Source of the DNA: an uncultured Mucilaginibacter sp.
GTDB taxonomy: Bacteria > Bacteroidota > Bacteroidia > Sphingobacteriales > Sphingobacteriaceae
Direction of reading: 5' to 3'
Assembly: GCA_903864275.1 (NCBI GenBank)
Contig: CAIPFE010000018.1
Location: 1 to 45,766 of the forward strand
Length of the DNA: 45,766 bases
Shown piece after piece: positions 25,527 to 35,359 of this stretch (positions are counted from its first letter, which is position 1; the number at the start of each line of letters is the position of its first letter). The notes beneath the pieces were generated by a model. The model did no database searches, had not been told where the DNA came from, and worked only from the letters and a program-made list of their open reading frames with translations. The translations under genes were made by a program, and so were the position numbers.

Positions 25527-28136
25527 CTACCCTTTTATAACCCTTTGTATTTCATCAAGCTTCATCAAAGCTTCAACGGGTGTTAAGGTATTGACATCAA
25601 GATTATTTAAGGTATCGCGTATTTTTACCAATACCGGGTCATCTATAGAGAACATCTGCATCTGTACCGCTTGTTTTTGCACTTTACGGATGCTTTCTTT
25701 AATATGCTCCCCTCCTGTCCGTTCGGCTTCCAGTTTCTTTAGTATCTCGTTGGCGCGGCTCAGTACTTTCTGCGGCATGCCCGCAAGCTTGGCCACGTGG
25801 ATCCCAAAACTATGCTCACTGCCGCCGGGAACAAGCTTCCGCAGGAAAATGATCTGCTGCCCGACCTCCTTTACCGAAACGTTAAAATTTTTGATACGGT
25901 TAAAGGTATTGCTTAGCTCATTCAACTCATGATAATGTGTTGCAAACAAAGTTTTTGCCCTGGCCTGCGGCTGGTTATGCAAAAACTCGGCAATTGACCA
26001 GGCGATGGAAATGCCATCATAAGTAGATGTTCCCCGGCCGATCTCATCCAAAAGTATCAGGCTTCTGTCGGACAAGTTGTTGAGAATACTGGCGGTTTGA
26101 TTCATCTCCACCATAAAGGTTGACTCGCCTGATGAAAGGTTGTCCGATGCCCCTACCCTTGTAAATATCTTATCAACCAAACCTATTGAAGCAGCTTTCG
26201 CAGGCACAAAGCTGCCCATCTGCGCCATCAGCACAATCAGCCCGGTTTGCCTCAACAGCGCCGATTTACCCGCCATATTAGGCCCGGTAATAATAATGAT
26301 CTGCTGTGTTTCCGAATCCAGGTAAACATCGTTGGTGATGTAATCCTCGCCCAGGGGCAGGTTCTTTTCAATTACCGGGTGCCGGCCACCCTTTATATCA
26401 ATCACCCGGCTGTCATTTATCTGCGGCTTAACATAATAGTTTTTTATAGCTATGGTAGCAAAGTTCAGTAGCACATCCAAACGGGCTATCAACTGTGCGT
26501 TTAGTTGTATAGGCTTTATATATTCGGTAAGCTGGTAAAGAAGGTCGTTATACAGTTGCGTTTCCAGCGCCAGTATTTTTTCTTCAGCGCCTAATATTTG
26601 CTCTTCGTATTCCTTTAGTTCCGGTGTGATATACCGTTCGGCATTTACCAGGGTTTGCTTGCGGATCCAATCGGCAGGCACTTTGTCGCGGTGACTATGG
26701 GTAACCTCCAGGTAGTAACCAAACACATTATTAAACGATACTTTAAGCGATGGGATGCCAGTTGTCTCGGCCTCCCGTTTCTGTATCTCCAGCAAATAGC
26801 CCTTGCCCCCGAATGCTATTTTACGCAGGCGGTCGAGTTCTGCATTAATGCCGTCTTTCATGACGCCTCCTTTTACCAGCATTACCGGCGGTTCAGGGCT
26901 TAGTTCGTTTTCAATTTTTTCGATGATCAACGTACATGGATTCAATTGCGCGCTGATGGCCTGTAAGGGCAAACTTGGCGATGTTTCCCCCAATTTTTTG
27001 ATGGTTTCAATAGCCATCAGGGCCTTTTTTAACTGGCAAACCTCACGGGGATTGGCCTTTTGCAAACCGATCTTTGATATCAATCGCTCCAGGTCGCCTA
27101 TCAGGCGGATATTTTGTTTCAGTGTTTCCCGCAAATCTTCATGCTCAATTAAAAACTCCACCACACTCAAACGGTCGTTTATCGGTTTTATCTCTTTTAG
27201 CGGCATCACAATCCAGCGGCGCAGCAGGCGCGCGCCCATGGGTGAGCAGGTTTGATCGAGCACCTCCACCAGCGTATGGGCGTTCTCATTGGCCGAGCCT
27301 ACCAGTTCCAGGTTGCGGACGCTGTAACGGTCGAGCCACAGGTAGCGGTCCTCCTCTATCCTGCTGATGGCCGATATATGTTGAAGGTTGCGGTGCTCGG
27401 TCTCGTTAAGGTAATGCAGGGTAACACCGGCGGCCACGATACCCAGGTTCAGCTTATCAATACCAAAACCTTTGAGTGACTTTACGCCGAAATGTTTCAG
27501 CAGCACCTCGGTGGCGTAGTCGCCGCTATAGGGCCACTCATCCAGGGTATAGGTATAAAAACGGTCGCCGAAAGTGTTTTTGAAATCGTGCGCGCGGCTT
27601 TTGGGATAGATCACCTCGCTCGGCGAAAAGCTTTGCAGGAGTTTATCAATGTATTCAATATTACCCTGGGCCGTTAAAAACTCCCCGGTACTAATATCGA
27701 TGAGGGCTATGCCAATGCTATTCTTTTCAAAATATAGTGAAGCTAAATAATTATTGCTTTTTTGATGCAGGATATTGTCGCTGGTGGCCACGCCGGGTGT
27801 AACCAGTTCGGTAACGCCGCGTTTTACAATGGTTTTGGTGGTTTTTGGATCCTCCAACTGATCGCAGATAGCCACCCGCTGACCGGCCCTTACCAGTTTT
27901 GGCAAATAAGTATCCAGCGAATGGTGTGGAAAACCCGCCAACTCGATATGCGTAGCCGCACCGTTGGCCCGCCGGGTAAGCACGATGCCCAAAATACCGG
28001 CCGCTTTAATGGCATCCTCGCCAAAGGTCTCGTAAAAATCCCCCACGCGGAACAGCAGCAATGCACCCGGGTATTTTACCTTGATGGCATTGTATTGCTG
28101 CATTAACGGTGTTTCCTTGATAGCGTCTTTTGCCAA
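25527..28136 (-). CDS. mutS: DNA mismatch repair protein MutS
   Basis: 869 residues. The mismatch-recognition motif is DFYETF near residues 32-37. Walker A is [12 protein letters not shown] with K624, and the ATHYHEL segment marks the signature region of the ATPase. The C-terminal clamp region is present, so the protein is full length. It starts with TTG at 28136, since the first in-frame ATG would cut into the conserved N-terminus, and an AAGGAG ribosome-binding site lies 8 bases upstream. It recognises mismatches as a dimer and recruits MutL. Confidence 0.97.
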   Translation of the reverse strand: MAKDAIKETPLMQQYNAIKVKYPGALLLFRVGDFYETFGEDAIKAAGILGIVLTRRANGAATHIELAGFPHHSLDTYLPKLVRAGQRVAICDQLEDPKTTKTIVKRGVTELVTPGVATSDNILHQKSNNYLASLYFEKNSIGIALIDISTGEFLTAQGNIEYIDKLLQSFSPSEVIYPKSRAHDFKNTFGDRFYTYTLDEWPYSGDYATEVLLKHFGVKSLKGFGIDKLNLGIVAAGVTLHYLNETEHRNLQHISAISRIEEDRYLWLDRYSVRNLELVGSANENAHTLVEVLDQTCSPMGARLLRRWIVMPLKEIKPINDRLSVVEFLIEHEDLRETLKQNIRLIGDLERLISKIGLQKANPREVCQLKKALMAIETIKKLGETSPSLPLQAISAQLNPCTLIIEKIENELSPEPPVMLVKGGVMKDGINAELDRLRKIAFGGKGYLLEIQKREAETTGIPSLKVSFNNVFGYYLEVTHSHRDKVPADWIRKQTLVNAERYITPELKEYEEQILGAEEKILALETQLYNDLLYQLTEYIKPIQLNAQLIARLDVLLNFATIAIKNYYVKPQINDSRVIDIKGGRHPVIEKNLPLGEDYITNDVYLDSETQQIIIITGPNMAGKSALLRQTGLIVLMAQMGSFVPAKAASIGLVDKIFTRVGASDNLSSGESTFMVEMNQTASILNNLSDRSLILLDEIGRGTSTYDGISIAWSIAEFLHNQPQARAKTLFATHYHELNELSNTFNRIKNFNVSVKEVGQQIIFLRKLVPGGSEHSFGIHVAKLAGMPQKVLSRANEILKKLEAERTGGEHIKESIRKVQKQAVQMQMFSIDDPVLVKIRDTLNNLDVNTLTPVEALMKLDEIQRVIKG

Positions 28137-28144
28137 ACGGTTTG

Positions 28145-28150
28145 CTCCTT
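28145..28150 (-). promoter_or_regulatory. Shine-Dalgarno AAGGAG fixing the mutS TTG start
   Basis: AAGGAG on the minus strand, 8 bases before the TTG codon. Most genes here have no visible Shine-Dalgarno, so this one is informative for the non-ATG start. Confidence 0.7.
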
Positions 28151-28235
28151 TTTAATAGGTTGGTAAAGTTAATGCATTGACTGACGTTTACCCCCAATGT
28201 GGAAAATTTGGCGGATGTGGATAGCTACTGCCCAC

Positions 28236-30200
28236 CTACTCAAACCCCTTCCCCTCCGTGATCCCCTTCCAGCTATCCGAGCGGAAAGCGCTAACCGGTA
28301 TCCCATCCTTCGTAAAAAGATTGGCGTCAATAGGTGCATCTGTCCAGGCATAGCGTACGGCAACAGGCTGCGGAACTTGGTTGCACCAAACTTTTATCTT
28401 GTTGTCGTCTGTGATCGAAGCCTGGGCGTAATAAAATTTATGATCAGCGCCGGCTATTTCAAAGCCCTTAATGTAGCCATATTTGTCCTTCGGCATCAAC
28501 CCTTTTTCGGCATGGGAAAGGTTGACAATGGCATACCCGCCGCTAAAATCCGCTGAAACGAATAGTGGGCTTTCAGAAAACCCAGAGAGATGATAAGTCA
28601 TGCTTAATGCTTTATAAGCCAGCCGGTAACCCACATCAAGCTTATCTTTCGGATGTATATTGAAAGGTTCGCCAATATCGGTGGTTACCGCAATACCCGT
28701 ATTAGGCAGCTGCAGGGCAACGTTTTGTGCTTCCCGCAGTTCGGCCCAGCCGCTGCCAATATTACTGTCCTGGAAAGTGCCGAAGGACGATATCTGCACA
28801 AACAAAAATGGGAAATCCTGTTTCCACCTGTTCCGCCAGTCGGTTATCATCAGTGGGAAGGAAGTTCTATATTGATATGACCTGTCTACATTCGATTCGC
28901 CCTGATACCAGATTACGCCAGCAACGGCATAAGGTATTAAAGGATTGATCATGCTGTTATAAAGCATAAACGCGGTATTGTTTGGCAAAAAATCAAAATG
29001 ATAGGGTTTGCTCAGGTCAGGCATAGTGTGCCAGGTACCGTCCGCTAAATTTACAGTGGTATCGGCAAAGCGCACGTAAAGATCGTTCCCGGCGCCAGTA
29101 AGTCCGATCCCTCCCCATGCCGGCTTTTTTTGGGCCGACATCAGTTGGATCAGCAGGCTGTTATCCCCGCCTTTCCAGGTACCTGCTGGCAGATCAACCT
29201 GGTAATTACCGGATAAGGCCCCATTTTGCACCTGTTTGCCGTTAATATAAATAGCAAGATCGGCGTCGGTCAGCCCCAAACGGATAACCGAAGTATGACT
29301 GGCATAAGAGCTATCCAATTTGATGGTTTTTTGCATAAAGCCCTGCCCGCGGTACGAATATAATTTCCCCATCCATTCCCATGTGCCGGGGACATTTCCA
29401 TTTTGCCATGTGGTAAAAAATGAGGCCGGCTGAGCGGCCAGTTGTTCTGGGGTGTAATTAACCACCGGTTGTTTGCGGTACGCATATTCCCTTAACTGGC
29501 GGTCGATCCTGCCTTTCACTTCATCCCAGGTAGCAGGCATGGTTTTCGCGGCAGCGCCCAATTCCGGAGAAGCCAGCATGGCATCTTTGCTGATCCAGTC
29601 CTCCACCTGGGTACCGCCCCAGCTGGTATGGATCAAACCCACAGTAACATGCAACGTCTGGCTCAGTTTTTTTGCAAAAAAATAACCAACGGCCGTAAAA
29701 TCACCAACCGTATTGGTGTCAGCTTTAACCCATTGGCCGCCGCTCAAATCCTTTTCCGGTTCCAGGCTTATCTTATCAGGCACATGGAACTGCCGGATGG
29801 GCATTTGCCCCGCATTCTTTTGTTCGGCCTTATAACCATACGCATTTTTTAACTGGAATTCCATGTTCGACTGCCCCGAGCATATCCACACCTCGCCAAG
29901 CATTACATCATTATAAACCAATTGCTCCTTTCCCGAAGCTATTTTCATCACAAACGGGCCGCCTTCGGTCATGGGTTTTAACACCGCTTTCCAGTTACCC
30001 TGCTCATCAGCCCTAACACTAACCGACTGGCCGTTAAAATCAACCGTAACCTTTGCTTTTTTCGCGCTCCATCCCCAAACGGGCACGGCCAGGTTGCGTT
30101 GTAAAACCATGTGGTCGCCAAATAGCTTTGCAGCGGTTAACTGCGCATTGGCAGTAAAGAAAAAGCAGGCGCACAGCAGTGTCAAAAATGAAATTCTCAT
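28236..30200 (-). CDS. Sialate O-acetylesterase family protein, secreted
   Basis: 654 residues with a signal peptide (1-19, ending ANAQ). The SGNH/GDSL-type esterase domain is marked by the nucleophile S111 in CSGQSNMEF and by the later WYQGESNVDR block. It is interrupted by a beta-sandwich insert of about 130 residues (around 270-400). The family removes O-acetyl groups from sialic acids or from acetylated plant glycans such as xylan. No sialic-acid genes are near, so the true substrate is open. It is downstream of mutS with 99 bases between and appears monocistronic. Confidence 0.88.
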   Translation of the reverse strand: MRISFLTLLCACFFFTANAQLTAAKLFGDHMVLQRNLAVPVWGWSAKKAKVTVDFNGQSVSVRADEQGNWKAVLKPMTEGGPFVMKIASGKEQLVYNDVMLGEVWICSGQSNMEFQLKNAYGYKAEQKNAGQMPIRQFHVPDKISLEPEKDLSGGQWVKADTNTVGDFTAVGYFFAKKLSQTLHVTVGLIHTSWGGTQVEDWISKDAMLASPELGAAAKTMPATWDEVKGRIDRQLREYAYRKQPVVNYTPEQLAAQPASFFTTWQNGNVPGTWEWMGKLYSYRGQGFMQKTIKLDSSYASHTSVIRLGLTDADLAIYINGKQVQNGALSGNYQVDLPAGTWKGGDNSLLIQLMSAQKKPAWGGIGLTGAGNDLYVRFADTTVNLADGTWHTMPDLSKPYHFDFLPNNTAFMLYNSMINPLIPYAVAGVIWYQGESNVDRSYQYRTSFPLMITDWRNRWKQDFPFLFVQISSFGTFQDSNIGSGWAELREAQNVALQLPNTGIAVTTDIGEPFNIHPKDKLDVGYRLAYKALSMTYHLSGFSESPLFVSADFSGGYAIVNLSHAEKGLMPKDKYGYIKGFEIAGADHKFYYAQASITDDNKIKVWCNQVPQPVAVRYAWTDAPIDANLFTKDGIPVSAFRSDSWKGITEGKGFE

Positions 30201-30381
30201 ATCAGTTAAAAATTTTGATAAACGGGGCAGTCTATAATACGGAGATAAATTTATAAGAAATTAAGCTAAACAGGCAATAAAAGTGGATATCTGCGCAATT
30301 GTTACGAAATTGAAACAAAGCTTATTCGCCGATAATTTATGAATCACGTTCACCATACTCATTATATTTCCGACTGAATAC

Positions 30382-30415
30382 CAATGAACCAGTGAAGTAA
30401 TGAACCAATGAACTA
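30382..30415. repeat. Tandem AATGAACCA/AATGAACTA units at the ddl 3' end
   Basis: Degenerate copies of about 8-16 bases (CAATGAACCAGTGAAGTAATGAACCAATGAACTA in sequence, split here as CAATGAACCA, GTGAAGT, AATGAACCA, ATGAACTA) reach into the ddl stop codon. Another locus-specific spacer repeat. Confidence 0.55.
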
Positions 30416-31402
30416 ATGCCTAATAACCCCTTCGATCAATTCCCCATAAAACTCCATCAGATCCATCCCTGCTGCCCTCACCTGCTGCGGGATCAGGCTT
30501 GCTGCCGATTGGCCGGGTGTAGTGTTTACTTCAATAAAATAAAAATCGCTGCTGCCTTCCAATAGAATAAAGTCGATCCGTACCATGCCTTTGCAATTCA
30601 GGCGCAGGTATATTTCGCTTACTATTTCGGCTATTTCTTCAATTTTTGCCGGGGGAAGGTCAGCCGGGGTTATTTCTTCGGAAATGCCCGGCGAGTATTT
30701 GGCCTCGTAATCAAAAAAATCCTTGGAACTGATGATCTCGGTTACCGGTAAAACTTTTATATTGCCATGCAGCCTGGCCACCCCAACGCTAAATTCCCGG
30801 CCTTTTATAAATTCTTCCACTAATATCTGGTCATCTTCATTAAAAGCTTTTTTTATCGCATCAGGTAAACCGGCTACATTATAAACCTTGCTCATCCCGA
30901 CGCTGCTGCCGCCGTCGTTTGGTTTTATAAAAAGCGGGAATTTGAGCGAGGCCGCTATGATGGCAACATCGTGCAGATCCCTTTCAAACAAACGAAGGGA
31001 ACGGGCAGTATGCAAGCCCGGAATGCTTTCAACTAACACCTTGGTATAGGCTTTATTCATGGTAATTGCCGAGGTTGTTGCATCGCAGGTATTGTATGGA
31101 ATACCCATCATATCAAAGTAGCCTTGCAGCTTGCCATCTTCGCCGGGCGTTCCGTGTACGGTAATAAAAGCAAAATCAAATCTTATTTTATCACCATTAA
31201 GGGTAAGGCTGAAATCATTTTTATCAATATCAACCTGCCCGCCATCCGATTGATAGAACCAGCCGTCGCGAAGTAACAAAATCGTATAAACCTTATACTT
31301 ATCCGGGTTTAAATTAGCGGCTATATTCTTAGCGCTGTTAATGGATACTTCATATTCGCCGGAGAACCCGCCGGCAAGCAAGGCAATGTTTTTAGTTGTC
31401 AT
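30413..31402 (-). CDS. ddl: D-alanine--D-alanine ligase
   Basis: An ATP-grasp enzyme of 329 residues that joins two D-alanines for the peptidoglycan stem peptide. The N-terminal NIALLAGGFSGEYEVSINSAKNI holds the conserved Glu and Ser of the substrate site. FITVHGTPGEDGKLQGYFDMMGIPY, FIKPNDGGSSVGMSKV, and the C-terminal RIDFIL...FIEVNTTPG (metal and substrate ligands) are all present. ATG start with a -7 box 8-15 bases upstream, so the mRNA may lack a leader. It is divergent from the PASTA gene across a repeat-filled spacer and opens a cell-wall gene block. Confidence 0.95.
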   Translation of the reverse strand: MTTKNIALLAGGFSGEYEVSINSAKNIAANLNPDKYKVYTILLLRDGWFYQSDGGQVDIDKNDFSLTLNGDKIRFDFAFITVHGTPGEDGKLQGYFDMMGIPYNTCDATTSAITMNKAYTKVLVESIPGLHTARSLRLFERDLHDVAIIAASLKFPLFIKPNDGGSSVGMSKVYNVAGLPDAIKKAFNEDDQILVEEFIKGREFSVGVARLHGNIKVLPVTEIISSKDFFDYEAKYSPGISEEITPADLPPAKIEEIAEIVSEIYLRLNCKGMVRIDFILLEGSSDFYFIEVNTTPGQSAASLIPQQVRAAGMDLMEFYGELIEGVIRH

Positions 31403-31409
31403 GGTAAGC

Positions 31410-31417
31410 CAAATATA
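31410..31417 (-). promoter_or_regulatory. -7 element (TATATTTG) for ddl
   Basis: Matches TAnnTTTG on the minus strand, 7 bases before the ddl ATG; transcription would start at or next to the start codon. Confidence 0.55.
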
Positions 31418-31418
31418 C

Positions 31419-31624
31419 TTTGATTTTGGATTTCGGATGTTCGATTTCGGATTTTTTTAATGTGGAATGCGAAATGCCGATTTCGGAATGATTTTAACAC
31501 CTCAATACGCCTAAAGCGATGTGAAAGTCCCTAAATCGAAACCAACATCCTTAATTCCGAAATCTAAATTCCGAAATCCGAAATCCAGACAAATCCGAAA
31601 TCGCAATTCCGAAATCCGAAATTT
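31419..31624. repeat. Large inverted array of the unit GGATTTCGGA in a divergent spacer
   Basis: From 31424 to about 31495 the unit runs as GATTTTGGATTTCGGATG, TTCGATTTCGGATT, CCGATTTCGGAATG. From about 31550 to 31624 the complement runs as TTCCGAAATC, AAATTCCGAAATCCGAAATC, AATCCGAAATCGC. The two sides can pair into a very long imperfect hairpin. This copy lies between two divergent genes (ddl and the PASTA gene), directly against both promoters, whereas the others sit behind gene ends. Confidence 0.75.
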
Positions 31625-31629
31625 TCTCC

Positions 31630-31637
31630 TATGTTTG
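31630..31637 (+). promoter_or_regulatory. -7 element (TATGTTTG) for the PASTA gene operon
   Basis: Matches TAnnTTTG, 36 bases before the ATG at 31674, just outside the repeat array. Confidence 0.55.
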
Positions 31638-31673
31638 GCCTTAATTTAACGGTGAAAATCCAGCAAACTGTAA

Positions 31674-32462
31674 ATGAAGAATAACTTCTGGGCATATTTA
31701 AAAACAAAACAATTCCGCATTAATCTGCTGCTGGCTATAGGTTCTGTATTCCTGGTAGTTCTGCTCGTTTTCTTTAGTTTAAGCTTTTATACAAGGCATG
31801 GGGAGGGCATACCTGTTCCGCAATTAAAGGGACGATCTATTGAAAATGCCATGATTATTTTGAAAGGCGAGGGTTTTGAATATAAAATTGATTCGGTTTA
31901 CGTGCTTGATAAGGCGCCGGGCATGGTGGTGGAGCAGGATCCTGATGCAGGAACCAACGTAAAAGAAAGCAGGACTATTTACTTAACGGTTGTAACCCGG
32001 CTGGCGCCCAATGTTGAATTACCGGACCTGGAGCCTTTTACTTATCGCGAAGCAGTGGCTACGATAACGAATTACGGACTGAAAGTTGGAGATACAAGCT
32101 ACCGGTCGGATATAGCCCGCGACCATGTATTGGAAGTACGGTTTGCCGGCCAACCTATAAAACCAGGAACCAAAATACCTAAAGGTTCGAAAATTGACCT
32201 GGTCTTAGGAAATGGCGAAGGGGCAGGCGATGTGCAAATTCCCGACCTGACAAACCAGGACCTTGACGCAGCAAAATTTGTTATCAAAAATAACGGCTTA
32301 ACATTAGGGAGTATCACTTACCAGGGAACGATAACTGATTCGGCAAGTGTAATAGTTGTGGCTCAATCCCCAATGAAAACCGACTCGTTAACTAAAACCA
32401 GGAATGGCACACGCATAAACCTTACAGTCGCACAAGGAAAAAAACCAGATGCATCCAATTAA
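31674..32462 (+). CDS. Membrane-anchored protein with three PASTA domains
   Basis: 262 residues. A short basic cytoplasmic N-terminus (about 1-16) and one helix (about 17-40) precede three PASTA domains (about 48-110, 113-180 and 186-255), each beginning with a VP.L/LPDL/IPDL-type step. PASTA domains bind peptidoglycan fragments or muropeptides, and in Firmicutes and Actinobacteria they usually form the sensor part of PknB/Stk1 kinases. There is no kinase domain here; a PASTA-less kinase gene lies 2.9 kb downstream. The end overlaps the rhodanese gene by 14 bases. First gene of a five-gene operon. Confidence 0.9.
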   Translation: MKNNFWAYLKTKQFRINLLLAIGSVFLVVLLVFFSLSFYTRHGEGIPVPQLKGRSIENAMIILKGEGFEYKIDSVYVLDKAPGMVVEQDPDAGTNVKESRTIYLTVVTRLAPNVELPDLEPFTYREAVATITNYGLKVGDTSYRSDIARDHVLEVRFAGQPIKPGTKIPKGSKIDLVLGNGEGAGDVQIPDLTNQDLDAAKFVIKNNGLTLGSITYQGTITDSASVIVVAQSPMKTDSLTKTRNGTRINLTVAQGKKPDASN

Positions 32463-32751
32463 TGGGATTGAATTTTTTAAGCGTTTAAACGAAGGGGAAA
32501 GTTTAAATTTGCTTGATGTTAGGGAGGAGATTGAATTTAACACCTATAACATCGGGGGCAAAAATATCCCATTATCAAAATTTCATGAAAACATTGATCA
32601 GGCCGGTTATAACAAAACCGACGAGATCATTGTTATATGTATGGTGGGAATGCGAAGTGAAACCGCAAGCAACATATTGGTAAAAAAAGGTTTCCAGCTT
32701 GCCCGTAATTTAACAGGCGGACTATTGGCGCTGCAAAAATTAAAACAATAA
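32449..32751 (+). CDS. Single-domain rhodanese
   Basis: 100 residues forming one rhodanese domain. LLDVREEIEFNTYNIGGKNIPL is the typical first half, and the active-site loop is ICMVGMRSETA with C64, matching CxxGxR. It would carry a persulfide and transfer sulfur or act in redox reactions; the acceptor is unknown. The start ATG lies inside the last codons of the PASTA gene, so translation is coupled. It sits between two peptidoglycan genes, possibly without a functional link. Confidence 0.88.
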   Translation: MHPINGIEFFKRLNEGESLNLLDVREEIEFNTYNIGGKNIPLSKFHENIDQAGYNKTDEIIVICMVGMRSETASNILVKKGFQLARNLTGGLLALQKLKQ

Positions 32752-32762
32752 AATATCTTCAT

Positions 32763-33818
32763 ATGGCTAAAAAAAAGGCATCATCAGGCGGCACTTTCAG
32801 AAAGTTTATTGTTGCCATAGTGATTATACTGATCATAGCGCTTGGGTTTACCGGCCTTAATTATTACCTCAAATATTTTGGCCCTAACGTTACCGGGAAC
32901 CGCGAATATCTTTACATCCGCACCGGCGCCACCTTTAATGATGTTTTCGATACTATAAAAAAAGATGGTATGGTGAAAGACAGCACCACATTTTATTGGT
33001 CGGCGAAAAACATGAATTATATCGACAGGGTTAAGCCGGGCAGATACCACCTGCACGAAGGGATGAGTAACCGTAAGCTGATAAATATGCTGGCTTCGGG
33101 CACGCAGGAGCCGGTTACTGTTTCGTTTCATGATTTAAGGCTAAAAGAACAGTTTGCGGGCTTTATTTCAAAAAAGATCGAGCCTGATTCAGTCGCAATC
33201 CTGCGCCTTTTGGATTCAGCAAGCTTCGTGCAGCAATATGGCTTTACGACTGAGAATGTTTACACCATGTTTTTGCCAAACAGCTACCAGATGTACTGGA
33301 ATACCTCGCCCGAAAAGTTTTTTAAGCGCATGTATGCCAATTACGAGAAATTCTGGACGCCCGAACGCAAACAAAAAGCCGCGGAGATTAACCTCGACAC
33401 CATACAAGTTTCCATTTTGGCGTCTATAGTTGATGCGGAAGCGCTGCACGATGAGGAAATGCCCACCATAGCCGGCCTGTATATAAACCGCCTTAAAAAA
33501 GGCATGAAACTGGAATCAGATCCCACCGTAATTTTTGCCGAAAACGATTTCACCATCCACCGGGTACTCTTACGCTACCTTTCTATCAACTCGCCATATA
33601 ATACTTACCTGCATACCGGTTTGCCGCCGGGGCCTATCATGATGCCGTCCGTAAACGCCATCAACGCCGTGCTTTATTACCAAAGAAACAACTACCTGTA
33701 TATGTGCGCCAAAGCCGATTTTTCCGGCGATCATGCCTTTGCCACAAATGTTGCCGACCATTTGATCAACGCGCATAAATTTCAGCAGGCACTTAACGAA
33801 AGAAATATAAAAAGATAA
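32763..33818 (+). CDS. mltG: Endolytic murein transglycosylase MltG
   Basis: 351 residues with one N-terminal helix (about 15-35) and a periplasmic YceG domain. The conserved block LASIVDAEALHDEEMPTIAGLYINRL, followed by GMKLESDPTVIFA and the SPYNTYLHTGLPPGPI motif, covers the active site, with the conserved Glu in the first block. MltG cuts nascent glycan strands in the membrane-proximal zone and so sets strand length. It starts 11 bases after the rhodanese gene, and its stop shares a base with the next start (TAATG). Confidence 0.95.
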   Translation: MAKKKASSGGTFRKFIVAIVIILIIALGFTGLNYYLKYFGPNVTGNREYLYIRTGATFNDVFDTIKKDGMVKDSTTFYWSAKNMNYIDRVKPGRYHLHEGMSNRKLINMLASGTQEPVTVSFHDLRLKEQFAGFISKKIEPDSVAILRLLDSASFVQQYGFTTENVYTMFLPNSYQMYWNTSPEKFFKRMYANYEKFWTPERKQKAAEINLDTIQVSILASIVDAEALHDEEMPTIAGLYINRLKKGMKLESDPTVIFAENDFTIHRVLLRYLSINSPYNTYLHTGLPPGPIMMPSVNAINAVLYYQRNNYLYMCAKADFSGDHAFATNVADHLINAHKFQQALNERNIKR

Positions 33819-34225
33819 TGTTTCAGCATGCTACCAAAATAAGGGTGCGGTACGGCGAAACCGACCAAATGGGTTATATGTATTATGGTAACTATGCGGA
33901 GTTTTATGAGGTTGGCCGTGTAGAAATGCTGCGTAGCCTGGGCCTTACCTACAGCGACATGGAAGAGTCAGGCATAAAAATGCCGGTGATGGAACTAAAC
34001 TGCAAGTATCTGAAACCCGCCTTGTACGACGAGGAAATTACCATAAATGTTATTATGGATAAGATGCCCGGTGTGAGGATACATTTCAGGTATGAGCTTT
34101 TTAACGAAAAAAAAGAGCTCATCAACACGGGCGAAACTTTGCTGGTATTTATAAATATGAAAACCAACCGCCCATGTAAACCATCACAGGATTTTCTTGA
34201 CAAGTTAAAGCCATTTTTTGAGTAA
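33818..34225 (+). CDS. Acyl-CoA thioesterase (YbgC/4HBT hot-dog fold)
   Basis: 135 residues. The catalytic motif is RVRYGETDQMGYMYYGNYAEFYE with D16, followed by the long helix VGRVEMLRSLGLTY. The remainder gives the four to five strands of the hot-dog fold. It hydrolyses acyl-CoA or acyl-ACP thioesters; the natural substrate is not evident. Its start overlaps the mltG stop by one base, which implies coupled translation. In other bacteria YbgC travels with envelope (Tol-Pal) genes, which fits this neighbourhood. Confidence 0.9.
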   Translation: MFQHATKIRVRYGETDQMGYMYYGNYAEFYEVGRVEMLRSLGLTYSDMEESGIKMPVMELNCKYLKPALYDEEITINVIMDKMPGVRIHFRYELFNEKKELINTGETLLVFINMKTNRPCKPSQDFLDKLKPFFE

Positions 34226-34235
34226 ATTTGGTTAA

Positions 34236-35207
34236 ATGAAGTGGATACACCATTTTTTTCTTAAGTTCAATTTTTACCAGCGCTTTACTGCCTGGTCAAA
34301 AACTTACATTTTACCAGGCTTTTATCCTATTCCCTTGTACCGCGTCGCCGCCTTTTTTGCACACGAGATACACGAGAGTACTTTATTGAACCGCGCTTCG
34401 TCACTGGCATTTAACTTTATGCTGGCATTTTTCCCGGCAACCATTTTTTTGTTCACGCTTATCCCTTTTATACCCATAAATAATTTCCAGGGGCAGCTGC
34501 TTAACCTGCTTTCAACAATTTTGCCATACAACGCCTATATGGCCTTTCAGTCGACCATTGAATATATTGTACGGATCCACAATTTAAAGCTATTATCGTT
34601 CGGTTTCGTTGCGGCCCTGTATTTTGCCACAAGTGGGTTCAGTAATTTGATGCAGGCTTTTAACACTTCATCACTAGCCACCAAACAAAGACGGTCGTGG
34701 TTAAAACGGCGCATCATAGCCATAGCGCTTACTGTAGTTATCAGCATGCTGCTCTTAGTCGCGATAACAGTTATGATCGCCGGTGAAGCAATAATAAGCT
34801 ATTTAAAATCACGTATCGACAGCCAGGGGCATTTCTGGTACTACGTAATTGCTTTTTCGCGATGGATAATCGTAATCGCTATATTTTTTGTTTCAATATC
34901 GTTATTGTACCGCTATGGTCCTGAAAATAAAGAAAAGGCTAAGTTTTTAAGCACCGGCGCAGTAATGGCCACGGCCCTGGCCGTGCTGACATCCATGGGT
35001 TTTTCTTATTATATAAATAATTTCGCCTCCTACAACAAAGTCTACGGTTCCCTGGGCACATTGATCATATTAATGCTGTGGCTGTACCTGAATTGCCTGA
35101 TCGTACTGATCGGCTTTGAACTGAACGCCAGCATTGAATTTTCCAAACGCAATATAAAAATTGCTAAGCCGATGTTTAATAGTTTCAGGCACAAGGCGTC
35201 TGATTAA
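34236..35207 (+). CDS. YihY/BrkB-family inner-membrane protein
   Basis: 323 residues with six predicted helices beginning about residue 57. The family motif SLAFNFMLAFFPATIFLFTLIPFIP is at about 52-76, and the GSLGTLIILMLWLYLNCLIVLIGFELNA signature (about 269-296) is complete. Members are of uncertain function; proposals include transport. It is 10 bases after the thioesterase gene and is the last gene of the operon that starts with the PASTA gene. Confidence 0.9.
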   Translation: MKWIHHFFLKFNFYQRFTAWSKTYILPGFYPIPLYRVAAFFAHEIHESTLLNRASSLAFNFMLAFFPATIFLFTLIPFIPINNFQGQLLNLLSTILPYNAYMAFQSTIEYIVRIHNLKLLSFGFVAALYFATSGFSNLMQAFNTSSLATKQRRSWLKRRIIAIALTVVISMLLLVAITVMIAGEAIISYLKSRIDSQGHFWYYVIAFSRWIIVIAIFFVSISLLYRYGPENKEKAKFLSTGAVMATALAVLTSMGFSYYINNFASYNKVYGSLGTLIILMLWLYLNCLIVLIGFELNASIEFSKRNIKIAKPMFNSFRHKASD

Positions 35208-35258
35208 TAGCTTTTATGCAGTTATGTCAGGATTGATTATCAATGTGCTGATAAAAAT

Positions 35259-35280
35259 AAATTTTTGGGGCTAAAAATTT
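35259..35280. repeat. AT-rich inverted repeat ahead of the kinase gene
   Basis: Arms AAATTTTT (35259-35266) and AAAAATTT (35273-35280) around GGGGCT, 80 bases before the kinase ATG and 52 bases after the YihY stop. It may be a weak terminator or a regulator site. Confidence 0.35.
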
Positions 35281-35359
35281 TATAATAAAACGAATAAACT
35301 AAATAGATTTATAGACGTTAACTAATTGATGTTTAACAAAGGCATTGAGCTTGTAAAAG

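Noticed and set aside
35208..35359. Promoter for the kinase gene
   Set aside because: No sequence matching TAnnTTTG with reasonable spacing was found; only weak AT-rich candidates such as TAGATTTA are present, so none is annotated.
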